DNA of 15,904 nt from Blastocatellia bacterium (GCA_003175865.1 PSRF01000166.1:1-15904), one strand, 5' to 3'. Counted from the stretch's first letter, positions 6,681 through 14,002 are shown. Numbers and translations: made by a program. Notes: generated from the sequence alone by a model not told the origin.

Positions 6681-7718
6681 CTATACAGACAATTCAACCG
6701 TATCTGTCTTCTCGGAAGCCTTCAGCGAATCTAGCGTTGAAGCGACCGCGTTGATGAGTTCTTTAACCCCATGGTTTGTAACCGCGGAGATTGCGAAGAA
6801 CTGTTTGCCATCTCTTTCCGCGCGCACCTTCAAAGATTCCAATCGCTGTGGGTCATCTAGCGCGTCAATTTTCGTAGCAACAACGATCTGTGGTCTCTTC
6901 GCCAACTCTTCGTTGTACGACTTCAATTCTCGATTCACTGTTTCGTAATCCGCTACAGTTTCCCTTCCTGAGAGATACGATACATCAACCAGATGAAGCA
7001 AAAGCTTGGTGCGCTCAACATGACGCAGGAAGCGATCACCAAGACCTGCACCGGCATGAGCGCCTTGAATCAAGCCGGGAATATCCGCCATCACAAAGGT
7101 GCGAAAATCACCAAGATCGACAACTCCCAAGTGGGGCTCAAGCGTTGTAAACGGATAATCCGCAACTTTCGGCCGCGCCGCTGACACGGTCGAGATGAAG
7201 GTCGACTTCCCAGCATTAGGAAACCCGACGAGTGCTACGTCTGCCAGCAGTTTGAGCTCGAGCTGTAGATCACGCTCCTCTCCTTCGGTGCCGGTCTGGT
7301 GATAGCGAGGAGCGCGGTTAGTCGAAGTCGCGAAATGAGCGTTTCCGAATCCTCCTCTGCCTCCTCGAACAGCTAGCCACGTTGCGCCGTCATGGTCCAG
7401 GTCGTGAAGTAGGTCCCCGGTGTTTGCGTCAAAGATCTGTGTTCCAACTGGAACCCGAACAATCAGGTCAGCCCCAGTATGTCCGGAGCGGTTCGACCCT
7501 TCACCGTGCAAGCCACGTTCAGCAATATGTCGCGGGTTATACCGGAGATGAAGAAGTGTGTTCAGTGAGGCGTCTGCGACCAGTATTACGTCTCCACCAC
7601 GACCACCATCACCGCCGGACGGCCCACCGCGGGGCACAAACTTTTCGCGCCGGAAAGCAGTGACTCCGTTTCCTCCATCTCCTCCTTGAACGTGAATCTT
7701 CGCTCGATCAATAAACAT
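6681..7718 (-). CDS. obgE: Obg family GTPase
   Basis: ObgE/CgtA is an essential GTPase involved in 50S assembly and stress signalling. The protein is 345 residues. The glycine-rich Obg fold occupies about residues 1-160 ([20 protein letters not shown] near 27-46, RGGRGGFGN near 118-126). The G domain has G1 GFPNAGKS (165-172), the switch Thr pair at 191-192, G3 DIPG (212-215), G4 TKID (282-285, where NKID is usual) and G5 FAISAVT near 309. There is no C-terminal OCT domain, as in many Gram-negative Obg proteins. The N-terminus [16 protein letters not shown] is canonical, so the ATG at 7718 is right even though no Shine-Dalgarno is visible. The 11 bases before it are TTTCAATTTAG and directly follow a hairpin. 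Downstream of rplU-rpmA is the standard position for obg. Confidence 0.97.
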   Translation of the reverse strand: MFIDRAKIHVQGGDGGNGVTAFRREKFVPRGGPSGGDGGRGGDVILVADASLNTLLHLRYNPRHIAERGLHGEGSNRSGHTGADLIVRVPVGTQIFDANTGDLLHDLDHDGATWLAVRGGRGGFGNAHFATSTNRAPRYHQTGTEGEERDLQLELKLLADVALVGFPNAGKSTFISTVSAARPKVADYPFTTLEPHLGVVDLGDFRTFVMADIPGLIQGAHAGAGLGDRFLRHVERTKLLLHLVDVSYLSGRETVADYETVNRELKSYNEELAKRPQIVVATKIDALDDPQRLESLKVRAERDGKQFFAISAVTNHGVKELINAVASTLDSLKASEKTDTVELSV

Positions 7719-7726
7719 CTAAATTG

Positions 7727-7771
7727 AAAACGACGCCGAATCGCGCGCTCCTGCGCTCTCTACGGCGTCGT
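7727..7771 (-). terminator. Hairpin with short T-tract between rpmA and obgE (possible attenuating terminator)
   Basis: Perfect 9-base arms 7730-7738 (ACGACGCCG) and 7763-7771 (CGGCGTCGT) enclose a 24-base loop that contains a second small stem, GCGC-TCCT-GCGC (7745-7756). On the minus strand the outer stem is followed by TTTCAATTT, a weak T-tract running up to the obgE ATG at 7718. It could be a partial terminator that lowers obgE expression relative to the ribosomal proteins, or a processing or stability element. It is clearly not a full stop, since obgE and its followers have no other evident promoter. Confidence 0.6.
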
Positions 7772-7792
7772 AAAATCTCGAGGTCAGGTTTT

Positions 7793-8062
7793 CTAAGCAG
7801 CAGTTTGCTCCAAAGGATACACACTGACGAACTTCCCTGAACGACCTTTGTCTTCAAACTTCACGACGCCGTCGATCAATGCAAACAGAGTATCGTCCTT
7901 ACCTCGTCCAACATTGTTTCCGGCTTTCCACTTGGTACCACGCTGACGTGCGATGATGTTGCCACCAAGAACGTGCTCGCCGCCAAACTTCTTCAACCCG
8001 AGTCGCTGCGAATGTGAATCGCGACCGTTGCGTGATGAACCTACTCCCTTTTTATGTGCCAT
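7793..8062 (-). CDS. rpmA: 50S ribosomal protein L27
   Basis: L27 is a large-subunit protein whose N-terminal tail reaches the peptidyl-transferase centre. The 89-residue protein starts [20 protein letters not shown], the classical form with no cleaved N-terminal extension of the type found in Firmicutes. The rest follows the family closely: [20 protein letters not shown] near 22-41, QRGTKW at 40-45, and [17 protein letters not shown] around 54-70. It lies 11 bases after rplU in the usual rplU-rpmA pair, and its 3' side carries the hairpin preceding obgE. Confidence 0.98.
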   Translation of the reverse strand: MAHKKGVGSSRNGRDSHSQRLGLKKFGGEHVLGGNIIARQRGTKWKAGNNVGRGKDDTLFALIDGVVKFEDKGRSGKFVSVYPLEQTAA

Positions 8063-8073
8063 TTCGAACTCCG

Positions 8074-8346
8074 TTATCCAATAGAATCTATTTTGATAGT
8101 GGTGTAGCCCTGACGATGGCCTCGAGTTCGCTTGTATTGTTTGCGGCGCTTCTTTTTGAACACCACGATCTTCTGGTCACGGCCGTGCTCAACGACTGTG
8201 GCCGAAATCTTTCCATCGCCGGTGCTCAACAACGCTTCCAGTTCAACAGAACTGCCTGCGTCCGCTGCCATGGAAGGAACTCGAATCGTCTGGCCCTCTT
8301 CGACCAGGAACTGCTTACCGCCGGCTTTTATAATTGCATGTGCCAT
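8074..8346 (-). CDS. rplU: 50S ribosomal protein L21 (short form)
   Basis: L21 is a large-subunit protein that binds 23S rRNA. The start [20 protein letters not shown] and the end [20 protein letters not shown] are canonical. The protein is 90 residues instead of about 100-105. Compared with typical L21, the middle strand segment (usually G-x-x-V-x-V-G-x-P-x-V-x-G-A) is missing: [12 protein letters not shown] runs straight into [12 protein letters not shown] at about residues 45-47. The reading frame is intact, so this looks like a true shortening. It is the first gene of the large operon. GAGAGG lies before the ATG, and a promoter with a perfect TATAAT is about 45 bases upstream. Confidence 0.95.
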   Translation of the reverse strand: MAHAIIKAGGKQFLVEEGQTIRVPSMAADAGSSVELEALLSTGDGKISATVVEHGRDQKIVVFKKKRRKQYKRTRGHRQGYTTIKIDSIG

Positions 8347-8392
8347 TTCTTTAACCTCTCAGACGAGTCAAATCGCCATAGAAAAGTCGGAT

Positions 8393-8421
8393 ATTATAGG
8401 GAACGACCTGGTAATCGGCAA
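8393..8421 (-). promoter_or_regulatory. Sigma-70-type promoter of the rplU-rpmA-obgE-... operon
   Basis: On the minus strand TTGCCG (8416-8421, 4/6 to TTGACA) is separated by 17 bases from a perfect TATAAT (8393-8398). The predicted start is near 8386, giving a leader of about 40 bases with GAGAGG before the rplU ATG. The -35 box lies just past the accC stop codon and there is no terminator in between, so read-through from accC may add to transcription. Confidence 0.75.
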
Positions 8422-8425
8422 CCTA

Positions 8426-9832
8426 TCAGCGACCTTGGGCCCCGGCGGTCATTTCCCCGCCATTCTTACGGCCGTTTCTCGCCAGAAAGTACTCCATAAA
8501 ACTCGTTGAGATTTCTCCAGCTCGAAACTTCGGGTCGTCCATGATCTTTAAATGCAAGGGAATTGTCGTCTTTATACCCTCTATTACCATGGCCTCGAGT
8601 GCACGTTTCATGCGTGCGATTGCTAACTCTCTCGTCCGCGCATGAACGATGACCTTCGCAACCATCGAGTCGTAAAACGGGGAAACTCTATACCCGGAGT
8701 AGACAAACGTGTCGACTCGCACGCCCGGACCGCCAGGCAGGTTGAAAGCCGTAATGAGACCAGGCGAAGGCGCAAAGGTCTCCGGATTCTCCGCATTGAT
8801 CCGACATTCGATAGCGTGACCGACAATCAATAAATCATCCTGCGCGTACCCCAACGGTTCGCCTTCAGCTATTCGAATCTGATTCCTCACAATGTCGGCA
8901 AGCGTCACCATTTCCGTCACTGGATGTTCCACCTGAATACGGGTGTTCATCTCCATGAAGTAGAACTGGCCTGAAGAATCCAGCAGGAATTCGACAGTGC
9001 CGGCGCTCGCGTACCCTAACTTCTTGCATGCTGCAACCGCAGCTTCGCCCATCTCTTTACGTAATTCGGGAGTCAGCACTGGTGAAGGAGCTTCCTCCAA
9101 TAACTTTTGATGACGACGTTGGATCGAGCACTCACGCTCGCCAAGATGAATGCATTCCCCGAACTCGTCTGCAAGAACCTGGATCTCGATATGTCGTGGT
9201 TGGTCCACATACCGCTCAATGTAAACACTTCCATCTTTAAAAGCCGCAGCAGCTTCAGTGGATGCAGTCTTCAGTGCATTGCCGAGTTCTGCCTCTGAAC
9301 GAACGATACGCATGCCCCGTCCGCCGCCCCCCGCAGACGCTTTCACGATCACGGGAAAACCGATCTCGCGAGCAAGCTTGAGTCCCTCCTCTTCCGAAGC
9401 AATGGCTCCCGAGCTGCCTGCCAGAACAGGTAATCCAGCCTCGGCCATTGCACGGCGCGCTTCGATCTTGTCGCCCATTAAGCGGATGACGCTAGCTTTT
9501 GGCCCAATGAATTTGATGTTGCAGGCCTCGCAAATCTCAGCGAAGTAGGCTGACTCCGCAAGAAAGCCGTAGCCCGGATGGATTGCGTCGACGTTGAAAA
9601 TTTCTGCGGCGCTAATGATTGCGGGGATGTTCAGATAGCTTTGTGCCGACGGTGCTGGACCAATACAGGCAGCTTCATCGGCAAAACGAACGTGCAGTGA
9701 ATCTTTATCGACATCGCTGTGAACTGCGACAGTCTTAATGCCCATTTCCTTACAAGTCCAGATAATGCGACAAGCGATCTCGCCGCGATTAGCGATCAAA
9801 ATCTTCTTGAACTTGCGATTGCTGAAGGGCAT
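8426..9832 (-). CDS. accC: Acetyl-CoA carboxylase, biotin carboxylase subunit
   Basis: AccC carboxylates the biotin on AccB using ATP and bicarbonate, the first half-reaction of acetyl-CoA carboxylase in fatty-acid synthesis. The 468-residue protein shows the N-terminal biotin carboxylase domain [16 protein letters not shown] (9-24), [10 protein letters not shown] near 85-94, the ATP-grasp glycine loop [10 protein letters not shown] near 165-174, [17 protein letters not shown] near 231-247, and the catalytic [14 protein letters not shown] near 294-307. The C-terminal domain is complete. I chose ATG at 9832. An in-frame TTG at 9850 falls inside the T-rich tail of the upstream hairpin and would add six unconserved residues. 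Only a weak TGGA serves as ribosome binding site. It follows accB by 71 bases, with a terminator-like hairpin between them. Confidence 0.97.
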   Translation of the reverse strand: MPFSNRKFKKILIANRGEIACRIIWTCKEMGIKTVAVHSDVDKDSLHVRFADEAACIGPAPSAQSYLNIPAIISAAEIFNVDAIHPGYGFLAESAYFAEICEACNIKFIGPKASVIRLMGDKIEARRAMAEAGLPVLAGSSGAIASEEEGLKLAREIGFPVIVKASAGGGGRGMRIVRSEAELGNALKTASTEAAAAFKDGSVYIERYVDQPRHIEIQVLADEFGECIHLGERECSIQRRHQKLLEEAPSPVLTPELRKEMGEAAVAACKKLGYASAGTVEFLLDSSGQFYFMEMNTRIQVEHPVTEMVTLADIVRNQIRIAEGEPLGYAQDDLLIVGHAIECRINAENPETFAPSPGLITAFNLPGGPGVRVDTFVYSGYRVSPFYDSMVAKVIVHARTRELAIARMKRALEAMVIEGIKTTIPLHLKIMDDPKFRAGEISTSFMEYFLARNGRKNGGEMTAGAQGR

Positions 9833-9842
9833 TCGATATTCC

Positions 9843-9895
9843 AAAAACAACGTCCAACCGCAATGTCTCCTTAGATCGACATCAGTGGCTGGACG
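9843..9895 (-). terminator. Terminator-like hairpin with T-tract between accB and accC
   Basis: Arms 9851-9859 and 9887-9895 pair over 9 positions (one G-T on the minus strand), with a second nested stem ATGTC/GACAT (9863-9867 with 9878-9882). On the minus strand the structure is followed by TTGTTTTT (9843-9850), a good T-tract, and the accC ATG comes 18 bases after the hairpin. It has the form of an intrinsic terminator inside the acc operon and may give more accB than accC transcript. The effect is inferred. Confidence 0.68.
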
Positions 9896-9903
9896 GATTG
9901 AAC

Positions 9904-10491
9904 CTACTTCTTAATTCCAAATAAGGGTTGGCCATACTCAACTGGCTGGCCGTTCTCAACGTAAATTTTTGCAACTTCCCCAGACGCTTCCGCCTGTATT
10001 TCATTCATCAGTTTCATGGCTTCAATAATGCAAACCACTGATTCGGGTGCCACGCTGCTCCCGATTTTCACAAATGGTTCGGCATTTGGAGACGGCGAGC
10101 GATAAAACGTACCTACAATAGGTGAAGGAATGATATGCAGATCCTGATCTTCAGAGGCAGCAGTTTCAGCCCGGGCGCCTGGATGCGCAGGTGTCTGTGG
10201 TGCACTCGGCTGGGGTTGTGCTGGCTTCGACTGGGTTGCACTCGGGTGATTAACAGCTTCAGTTGGTATAGAGAGGTCCATCACCGATTCGCGACGCAGA
10301 CGAACTCGGAAACCTTCGCGCTCAAGTTCGAACTCGGCTAAGCCGTTCTCACGAAGCAGAGCAATTAACTCTCGCAGTTCTTCCATATTCACGGATGGTT
10401 GTGGGCGAGACTCCAGTTCGGAAGGTTTACTACGACGCCTACTTGCAGCCGCAGATCCTGAATCACTCTTTGAAGTACTTTCGTCTGTCAT
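9904..10491 (-). CDS. accB: Acetyl-CoA carboxylase biotin carboxyl carrier protein
   Basis: AccB carries the biotin shuttled between biotin carboxylase and carboxyltransferase. From the ATG at 10491 the protein is 195 residues. An unconserved Ser/Arg-rich N-terminus ([19 protein letters not shown]) is followed at about 36 by the usual AccB start region [20 protein letters not shown] Pro/Ala/Gln-rich linker spans about 80-110, and the biotinyl domain (from [19 protein letters not shown]) contains EAMKLMNEI, with the biotinylated Lys near residue 160. The family's usual length is about 155-160, which would match a start at the internal Met (10386). That Met has no ribosome binding site, whereas the 10491 ATG has GATAGAG nearby. 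A TTG at 10524 is less likely. It precedes accC, as is common, and lies behind a leader with alternative hairpins. Confidence 0.95.
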   Translation of the reverse strand: MTDESTSKSDSGSAAASRRRSKPSELESRPQPSVNMEELRELIALLRENGLAEFELEREGFRVRLRRESVMDLSIPTEAVNHPSATQSKPAQPQPSAPQTPAHPGARAETAASEDQDLHIIPSPIVGTFYRSPSPNAEPFVKIGSSVAPESVVCIIEAMKLMNEIQAEASGEVAKIYVENGQPVEYGQPLFGIKK

Positions 10492-10500
10492 CTCTATCAA

Positions 10501-10576
10501 CTTTGGGGAACAAAGGCTTGACAAGCAACTGGCCCCAAAGACCCGGTCTGTGCCTGCCGAAGATCATTTGGGGCCA
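10501..10576 (-). promoter_or_regulatory. accB leader with mutually exclusive hairpins (candidate RNA switch or attenuator)
   Basis: In minus-strand order, segment 1 (10576-10567, TGGCCCCAAA) is perfectly complementary over 10 bases to segment 2 (10540-10530, CTTTGGGGCCA). Segment 2 is also perfectly complementary over 8 bases to segment 3 (10508-10501, CCCCAAAG), which lies just before the accB ribosome binding region. Hairpins 1:2 and 2:3 cannot form together. Two short palindromes lie in between: AGACCCGGTCT (10539-10549) and GCTTGACAAGC (10516-10526). Hairpin 1:2 lacks a clear T-tract, so it is a weak terminator for rplQ. A possible -10 box TAGAAT (10576-10581) has no well-spaced -35. If it were used, segment 1 would lie mostly outside the transcript. 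Confidence 0.5.
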
Positions 10577-10621
10577 TTCTACCGAGCGTTCCCACAGTAC
10601 CGCTCAACATAGAATCACTAA

Positions 10622-11230
10622 CTACTCGGACACTTCAGTTGCCGCGTCACCAGCTTCAGAACTTTCACTATCCTTGCTGGCTGCGCTTGCCTTCCTGTCA
10701 GACTTTTTGCGCTTACTGGCTGCGCTCTTCACTCTCTTCTTTTCAGCCTCGTGAGCTGCAATCTCTCTGGGATTATCAACCAGCTCAATGATGGCTAATT
10801 CTGCCTTGTCCCCATCACGATGGCCCAGCCTCAGAATTCGCGTGTAGCCACCAGGACGATCTTGATAACGCTCACCTAGTTCACTGAAAAGTCGCTGGAG
10901 TGCGGCAACACCCGCTGTTCGTTCGGGACGCAACTGACCTCGCTTGCCGGTGGTACTTGCTAAGGTGGTGTTGCCTGCGTGAAAGAATCCTGCTGCCTGC
11001 CGTCGAAGGTGCAACACACGTGCATCTGATCCTTCTCCCGAGAGACTACGAGCCCGACGCGATAACGTGATCGCGCGCTCAACAAACGGACGGAGCTCTT
11101 TGGCTTTTGGAAGAGTTGTAACGATTCGCTCTTCGCGAGAGTTAATCAGAGAGGTTGCGAGATTTCGAAGCAAAGAATTGCGATGCTCGCTGGTCCGTCC
11201 AAGTTTTCGATGTGCCTTTAAGTGTCGCAT
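10622..11230 (-). CDS. rplQ: 50S ribosomal protein L17, long form
   Basis: L17 is a large-subunit protein near the exit tunnel. The N-terminal core [20 protein letters not shown] and the domain end [20 protein letters not shown] are typical. The protein has 202 residues against about 115-130 in most bacteria. There are two additions. One is an internal insert of about 20 residues around 87-110 ([20 protein letters not shown]), between the helix ending in RRQAAGFF and the [10 protein letters not shown] helix. The other is a tail of about 50 residues rich in Lys, Ser, Ala and Glu after [19 protein letters not shown]. Such tails are presumably disordered and solvent exposed. It follows rpoA by 11 bases in the standard alpha-operon order and is the last ribosomal protein gene of that unit. 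Confidence 0.97.
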   Translation of the reverse strand: MRHLKAHRKLGRTSEHRNSLLRNLATSLINSREERIVTTLPKAKELRPFVERAITLSRRARSLSGEGSDARVLHLRRQAAGFFHAGNTTLASTTGKRGQLRPERTAGVAALQRLFSELGERYQDRPGGYTRILRLGHRDGDKAELAIIELVDNPREIAAHEAEKKRVKSAASKRKKSDRKASAASKDSESSEAGDAATEVSE

Positions 11231-11241
11231 GACTGTAACTA

Positions 11242-12294
11242 CTATTCCTCTTCGCCTTCGAAATCCGACAGATCAGCACCGTCACGACCGCCAGTGCCGG
11301 GGATCGGATTACCGTGCTCGTCAAACTCCATTCCGAAATCCAGTCCCATACCGTTCAAAATCTCTTTGATTTCGTTAAGGGACTTCTTACCAAAGTTCTT
11401 GGTGGCGAGCATTTCGCGCTCGGTCCTTTGTACGAGATCGCGGATGGTACGAATGTCGGCGTTCTTCAAACAGTTGTACGAACGAACTGAGAGTTCGAGT
11501 TCGTCGACTGAGCGATCCAACTGATCGTTGCGCGGCAGGGGAGGACGCTCCATCTTAGCGTAAGCAAAATCGTCGGTATCCTCTTCAAAGTTAATGAAGA
11601 TCGACATGTGATCTTTGATTAACTTTGCGGCCAGACCAATCGAATCTTCCGGCTTAACCGATCCATCAGTCCACACTTCGATGGTCAATTTATCGAACTC
11701 TGTATTCTGGCCCAGGCGTGCAGCTTCAACATTGTAGTTGACCTTCTTGACGGGAGTATGGACCGAGTCAATTGGTATGTATCCCAAAGAAAGATCTTCA
11801 TCGAAGTTTCGATCAGCTGAGACATAACCGCGCCCGCGCTTCAACCTCATTTCCACACGAAGTGAACCACCCTCGCTAACAGTTGCGATGTGCACGCTCG
11901 GATCCAGGATCTCGACATCTGCATCCGCTTCGATGTCAGCAGCAGTTACTTCGCCTGCGCCTTCCTTCGAGATTCTCAAAGTCTTGGGCTCGCTGCTGTG
12001 AAGCTTAAAAGGAACTTGCTTCAAGTTGAGAATAACGTCTGTGGCATCTTCTACGACGCCCTTGATCGAGGAGAATTCGTGCTCGACGCCTTCGATCTTC
12101 ACTGCTGTGATGGCGGCGCCTTCAATGGACGAAAGTAGTGCTCGACGTAATGAATTACCTACTGTCGTTCCGAATCCTCGTTCAAACGGTTGGGCTGAGA
12201 ATCGGCCATACCGTTCTGTGAGGGTTTCCGTATCAGCCGCCAAGCGACGCGGCATTTGAAATCCTGTCCAAAGATTATTTTGATCCATAGCCAT
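11242..12294 (-). CDS. rpoA: DNA-directed RNA polymerase alpha subunit
   Basis: RpoA dimerises to nucleate RNA polymerase assembly, and its C-terminal domain contacts UP elements and activators. The 350-residue protein has the N-terminal assembly domain ([20 protein letters not shown] near 27-46, [20 protein letters not shown] near 46-65). The C-terminal domain begins at about residue 256 ([20 protein letters not shown], then [12 protein letters not shown] and [15 protein letters not shown]), linked by an acidic stretch. After it comes an acidic, Gly-rich tail of about 30 residues ending FEGEEE, so the protein is a little longer than the 329 residues of E. coli. Two Met codons (residues 1 and 3) could start translation. 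An AGGGA precedes the first. It is preceded by rpsD, with a hairpin in the 70-base gap, and followed by rplQ. Confidence 0.98.
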   Translation of the reverse strand: MAMDQNNLWTGFQMPRRLAADTETLTERYGRFSAQPFERGFGTTVGNSLRRALLSSIEGAAITAVKIEGVEHEFSSIKGVVEDATDVILNLKQVPFKLHSSEPKTLRISKEGAGEVTAADIEADADVEILDPSVHIATVSEGGSLRVEMRLKRGRGYVSADRNFDEDLSLGYIPIDSVHTPVKKVNYNVEAARLGQNTEFDKLTIEVWTDGSVKPEDSIGLAAKLIKDHMSIFINFEEDTDDFAYAKMERPPLPRNDQLDRSVDELELSVRSYNCLKNADIRTIRDLVQRTEREMLATKNFGKKSLNEIKEILNGMGLDFGMEFDEHGNPIPGTGGRDGADLSDFEGEEE

Positions 12295-12325
12295 AGCTTC
12301 GAGTCCCTACGTAAGAATGCGTATT

Positions 12326-12356
12326 GGCTGCCGAGTCGCAATGAGCGACGGCAGCC
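12326..12356 (-). other. Strong intercistronic hairpin between rpsD and rpoA, no T-tract
   Basis: GGCTGCC (12326-12332) pairs with GGCAGCC (12350-12356) and GTCGC (12335-12339) with GCGAC (12345-12349), giving 12 base pairs interrupted by a 2-base bulge (GA) and closed by a 5-base loop. On the minus strand the hairpin is followed by AATACGCATT, with no T-run, so it is not a typical terminator. An RNA-processing or stability signal, or a translational control site, is more likely. Confidence 0.65.
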
Positions 12357-12364
12357 GAGGTTAA

Positions 12365-13000
12365 TTACTTGCTATAAAGTTCGACAATCAACTGCTCGTT
12401 AATTAAACGATCGATGTCTTCACGCACAGGCAAGCTGGCAACACGCGCGCTCATATCGCCGTCGGCGCTAATCCACGACGGACGACCACGACCTGACGCT
12501 GTTTGCCATGCGCCTTCGATGTGCGGATTCTTCCGGCTTGCCTCTTTTACGCTGATGAGGTCGCCGGGCTTAACTTGGAATGATGGGATGTCTACTTTTC
12601 GATCGTTAACCAGGATATGACCGTGATTGACTAGCTGACGCGCCTGTCGCCGGGACGTTGAAAAGCCCGCCCGGTAGACAGCATTATCGAGTCGACGCTC
12701 GAGTAGGAACAGAAGGTTTTCGCCCGTGATGCCTTTCATCCGAGCAGCACGTTCGAAATAGTTTCGGAATTGCCCTTCGAGAATAAAGTAAATACGTTTT
12801 ACTTTTTGCTTCTCGCGCAACTGCTGGCCATATCCCACTAACGCTTTACCACGTCGCAACGAGTTTCCGTGTTGCCCGGGCGGTTGTGTTCCACGCTTCT
12901 CAATCGGACAAGACGGCTTGTAACATCTATCGCCCTTCAAAAAGAGCTTTGCGCCTTCACGTCGGCACAAACGACACACTGCATCTCTATACCTAGCCAA
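12365..13000 (-). CDS. rpsD: 30S ribosomal protein S4 (TTG start)
   Basis: S4 is a primary 16S rRNA-binding protein that nucleates 30S assembly and in several bacteria represses its own operon. The 211-residue protein begins [20 protein letters not shown], the canonical zinc-containing form, with Cys at 9, 12, 26 and 31. The S4 RNA-binding domain ([20 protein letters not shown] near 100-119, then [19 protein letters not shown]) is complete, and the C-terminus ends [13 protein letters not shown]. The start codon is TTG at 13000, since no ATG is available near the conserved N-terminus. It is supported by an ideal GGAGG (13009-13013) 8 bases upstream. A small hairpin (GTCTA/TAGAC, 13015-13028) immediately precedes that site. 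The 165 bases upstream separate it from rpsK and contain an inverted heptamer repeat. Confidence 0.98.
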   Translation of the reverse strand: MARYRDAVCRLCRREGAKLFLKGDRCYKPSCPIEKRGTQPPGQHGNSLRRGKALVGYGQQLREKQKVKRIYFILEGQFRNYFERAARMKGITGENLLFLLERRLDNAVYRAGFSTSRRQARQLVNHGHILVNDRKVDIPSFQVKPGDLISVKEASRKNPHIEGAWQTASGRGRPSWISADGDMSARVASLPVREDIDRLINEQLIVELYSK

Positions 13001-13081
13001 ATTATTTGCCTCCAGTCTACTTCTAGACGGAAAAGTTTACAGGCCGCCGTGTTGGCTGAGCCCTTCATCCTTTGGGTTAAT
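13001..13081 (-). promoter_or_regulatory. rpsD leader: consensus ribosome binding site next to a small hairpin
   Basis: The GGAGG at 13009-13013 decides the TTG start of rpsD. Immediately upstream on the minus strand is a 5-base-pair stem GTCTA-GAAG-TAGAC (13015-13028). A GC-rich stretch (13042-13065) containing GGCT/AGCC and GGCCGCC can form further short stems. No convincing promoter boxes were found. The layout would suit control by S4 binding near the start, but that is inference. Confidence 0.35.
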
Positions 13082-13165
13082 CAATTTTAGATTTTCGATT
13101 GCCGATTTCCGATTTGACGATCAGATTTCTACAATCGCAAATCAAAAATTGAAAATTGAAAATCA
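13082..13165. repeat. Two inverted arrays of degenerate 7-base repeats, forming a long imperfect hairpin
   Basis: The left array is five heptamers: CAATTTT, AGATTTT, CGATTGC, CGATTTC, CGATTTG (13082-13116). The right array is four heptamers of the reverse complement: CAAATCA, AAAATTG, AAAATTG, AAAATCA (13138-13165). A 21-base spacer separates them. Arms 13090-13116 and 13138-13164 match at 21 of 27 positions. In the minus-strand RNA three of the six mismatches become G-U pairs. The element is far more A/T-rich than its surroundings and abuts the rpsK stop codon. It resembles the short tandem heptamer repeats known from cyanobacteria and other phyla and may be a dispersed genomic repeat. Confidence 0.75.
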
Positions 13166-13564
13166 CTAAACACGTCGCCGCTTGGGTGGTCGGCAACCAT
13201 TGTGCGGAATCGGAGTGGTATCTCTAATCGTTACTACTCTAATTCCGGCATTGGCAATGGCGCGAATAGCCGATTCGCGACCACCACCCGGACCTTTGAC
13301 CCTAACTTCACATTGGTGCATGCCGGCTTCATGAGCCTTTTTGGCAGCTTCATACGCAGCCTGTTGCGCCGCGAACGGAGTCCCCTTACGTGAACCACGA
13401 AAACCTCGTGCTCCAGCCGATGATTGCGCAATCAGATTTCCCTCGAGATCGGTGATTGAAATCATCGTGTTGTTGAAGGACGCCGCAATGTGGACGATAC
13501 CATTAGGTACGTTCTTCTTTTCTTTCTTACGAAAAACTTTCTTCTTTCCGCCTGCTTTTGCCAT
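13166..13564 (-). CDS. rpsK: 30S ribosomal protein S11
   Basis: S11 sits on the 30S platform, contacts the mRNA exit region and pairs with S6/S18 and bS21. The 132-residue protein has a basic N-terminus ([16 protein letters not shown]) and the conserved body: [20 protein letters not shown] near 22-41, [20 protein letters not shown] near 49-68, [15 protein letters not shown] near 89-103, and the C-terminal [18 protein letters not shown]. The ATG at 13564 gives the usual length. It lies between rpsM (42 bases upstream) and rpsD in the standard S13-S11-S4-alpha-L17 order. No strong ribosome binding site is visible upstream, so coupling to rpsM is likely. Its stop codon directly borders the heptamer repeat. 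Confidence 0.98.
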   Translation of the reverse strand: MAKAGGKKKVFRKKEKKNVPNGIVHIAASFNNTMISITDLEGNLIAQSSAGARGFRGSRKGTPFAAQQAAYEAAKKAHEAGMHQCEVRVKGPGGGRESAIRAIANAGIRVVTIRDTTPIPHNGCRPPKRRRV

Positions 13565-13606
13565 AACTATTCAGTGATTTGCAGCGAGGACTAACCTCAA
13601 CAAAAA

Positions 13607-13990
13607 CTACTTCTTACCGGGGGCCTTCTTCTTCGCGATAGTCGCACGTCGTGGGCCCTTCCGAGTTCGTGCGTTCGTGTGGGTGCGTTGTCCCCGAACT
13701 GGTAAGGCGCGGCGATGACGCAAACCTCGATAACAACCAATGTCCATCAGACGCTTGATGTCCATCTGCACTCGCTTGCGAAGGTCGCCTTCGATATCGC
13801 CTTGAACCTCAAGGATGGAACGAATCCGACCTAACTCGTCTTCACTTAAATCCTTGACTCGAGTGTCCCTGTTTACACCAGCTTCTTTAAGAATCGAGTT
13901 CGAACGTGGCCGACCGATCCCGTAGATGTAAGTAAGACCGATCTCAGCTCTCTTGTTCGGTGGAAGATCTACACCAGCTACACGTGCCAT
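13607..13990 (-). CDS. rpsM: 30S ribosomal protein S13
   Basis: S13 is a 30S head protein that contacts tRNA and forms intersubunit bridges with L5. The 127-residue protein shows [20 protein letters not shown] at the start. The helix-hairpin-helix region ([20 protein letters not shown]) lies near 22-41, and the basic C-terminus contains [20 protein letters not shown] near 85-104, ending KKKAPGKK. Length and motifs are normal for the family. It follows rpmJ by 12 bases, the common infA-rpmJ-rpsM-rpsK-rpsD order. Confidence 0.98.
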   Translation of the reverse strand: MARVAGVDLPPNKRAEIGLTYIYGIGRPRSNSILKEAGVNRDTRVKDLSEDELGRIRSILEVQGDIEGDLRKRVQMDIKRLMDIGCYRGLRHRRALPVRGQRTHTNARTRKGPRRATIAKKKAPGKK

Positions 13991-14002
13991 CTTTAGTTCT
14001 CG

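Noticed and set aside
8014..8499. Open frame of 161 codons on the plus strand across rpmA and rplU
   Set aside because: It lies antisense to two certain ribosomal protein genes and an active promoter, and its translation has no recognisable motif.
10518..10523. TTGACA on the plus strand as a promoter -35 box
   Set aside because: No -10 box lies 16-18 bases downstream, and it would read antisense into rplQ. It is part of the palindrome GCTTGACAAGC.
9850..10524. Upstream TTG codons as starts for accC (9850) and accB (10524)
   Set aside because: Both would add unconserved residues. The accC one lies in a T-run after a hairpin, and nearby ATG codons are better placed.
13082..13165. CRISPR or transposon-end interpretation of the repeat between rpsK and rpsD
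   Set aside because: Units are 7 bases, degenerate and without spacers. No target-site duplication or transposase was found.
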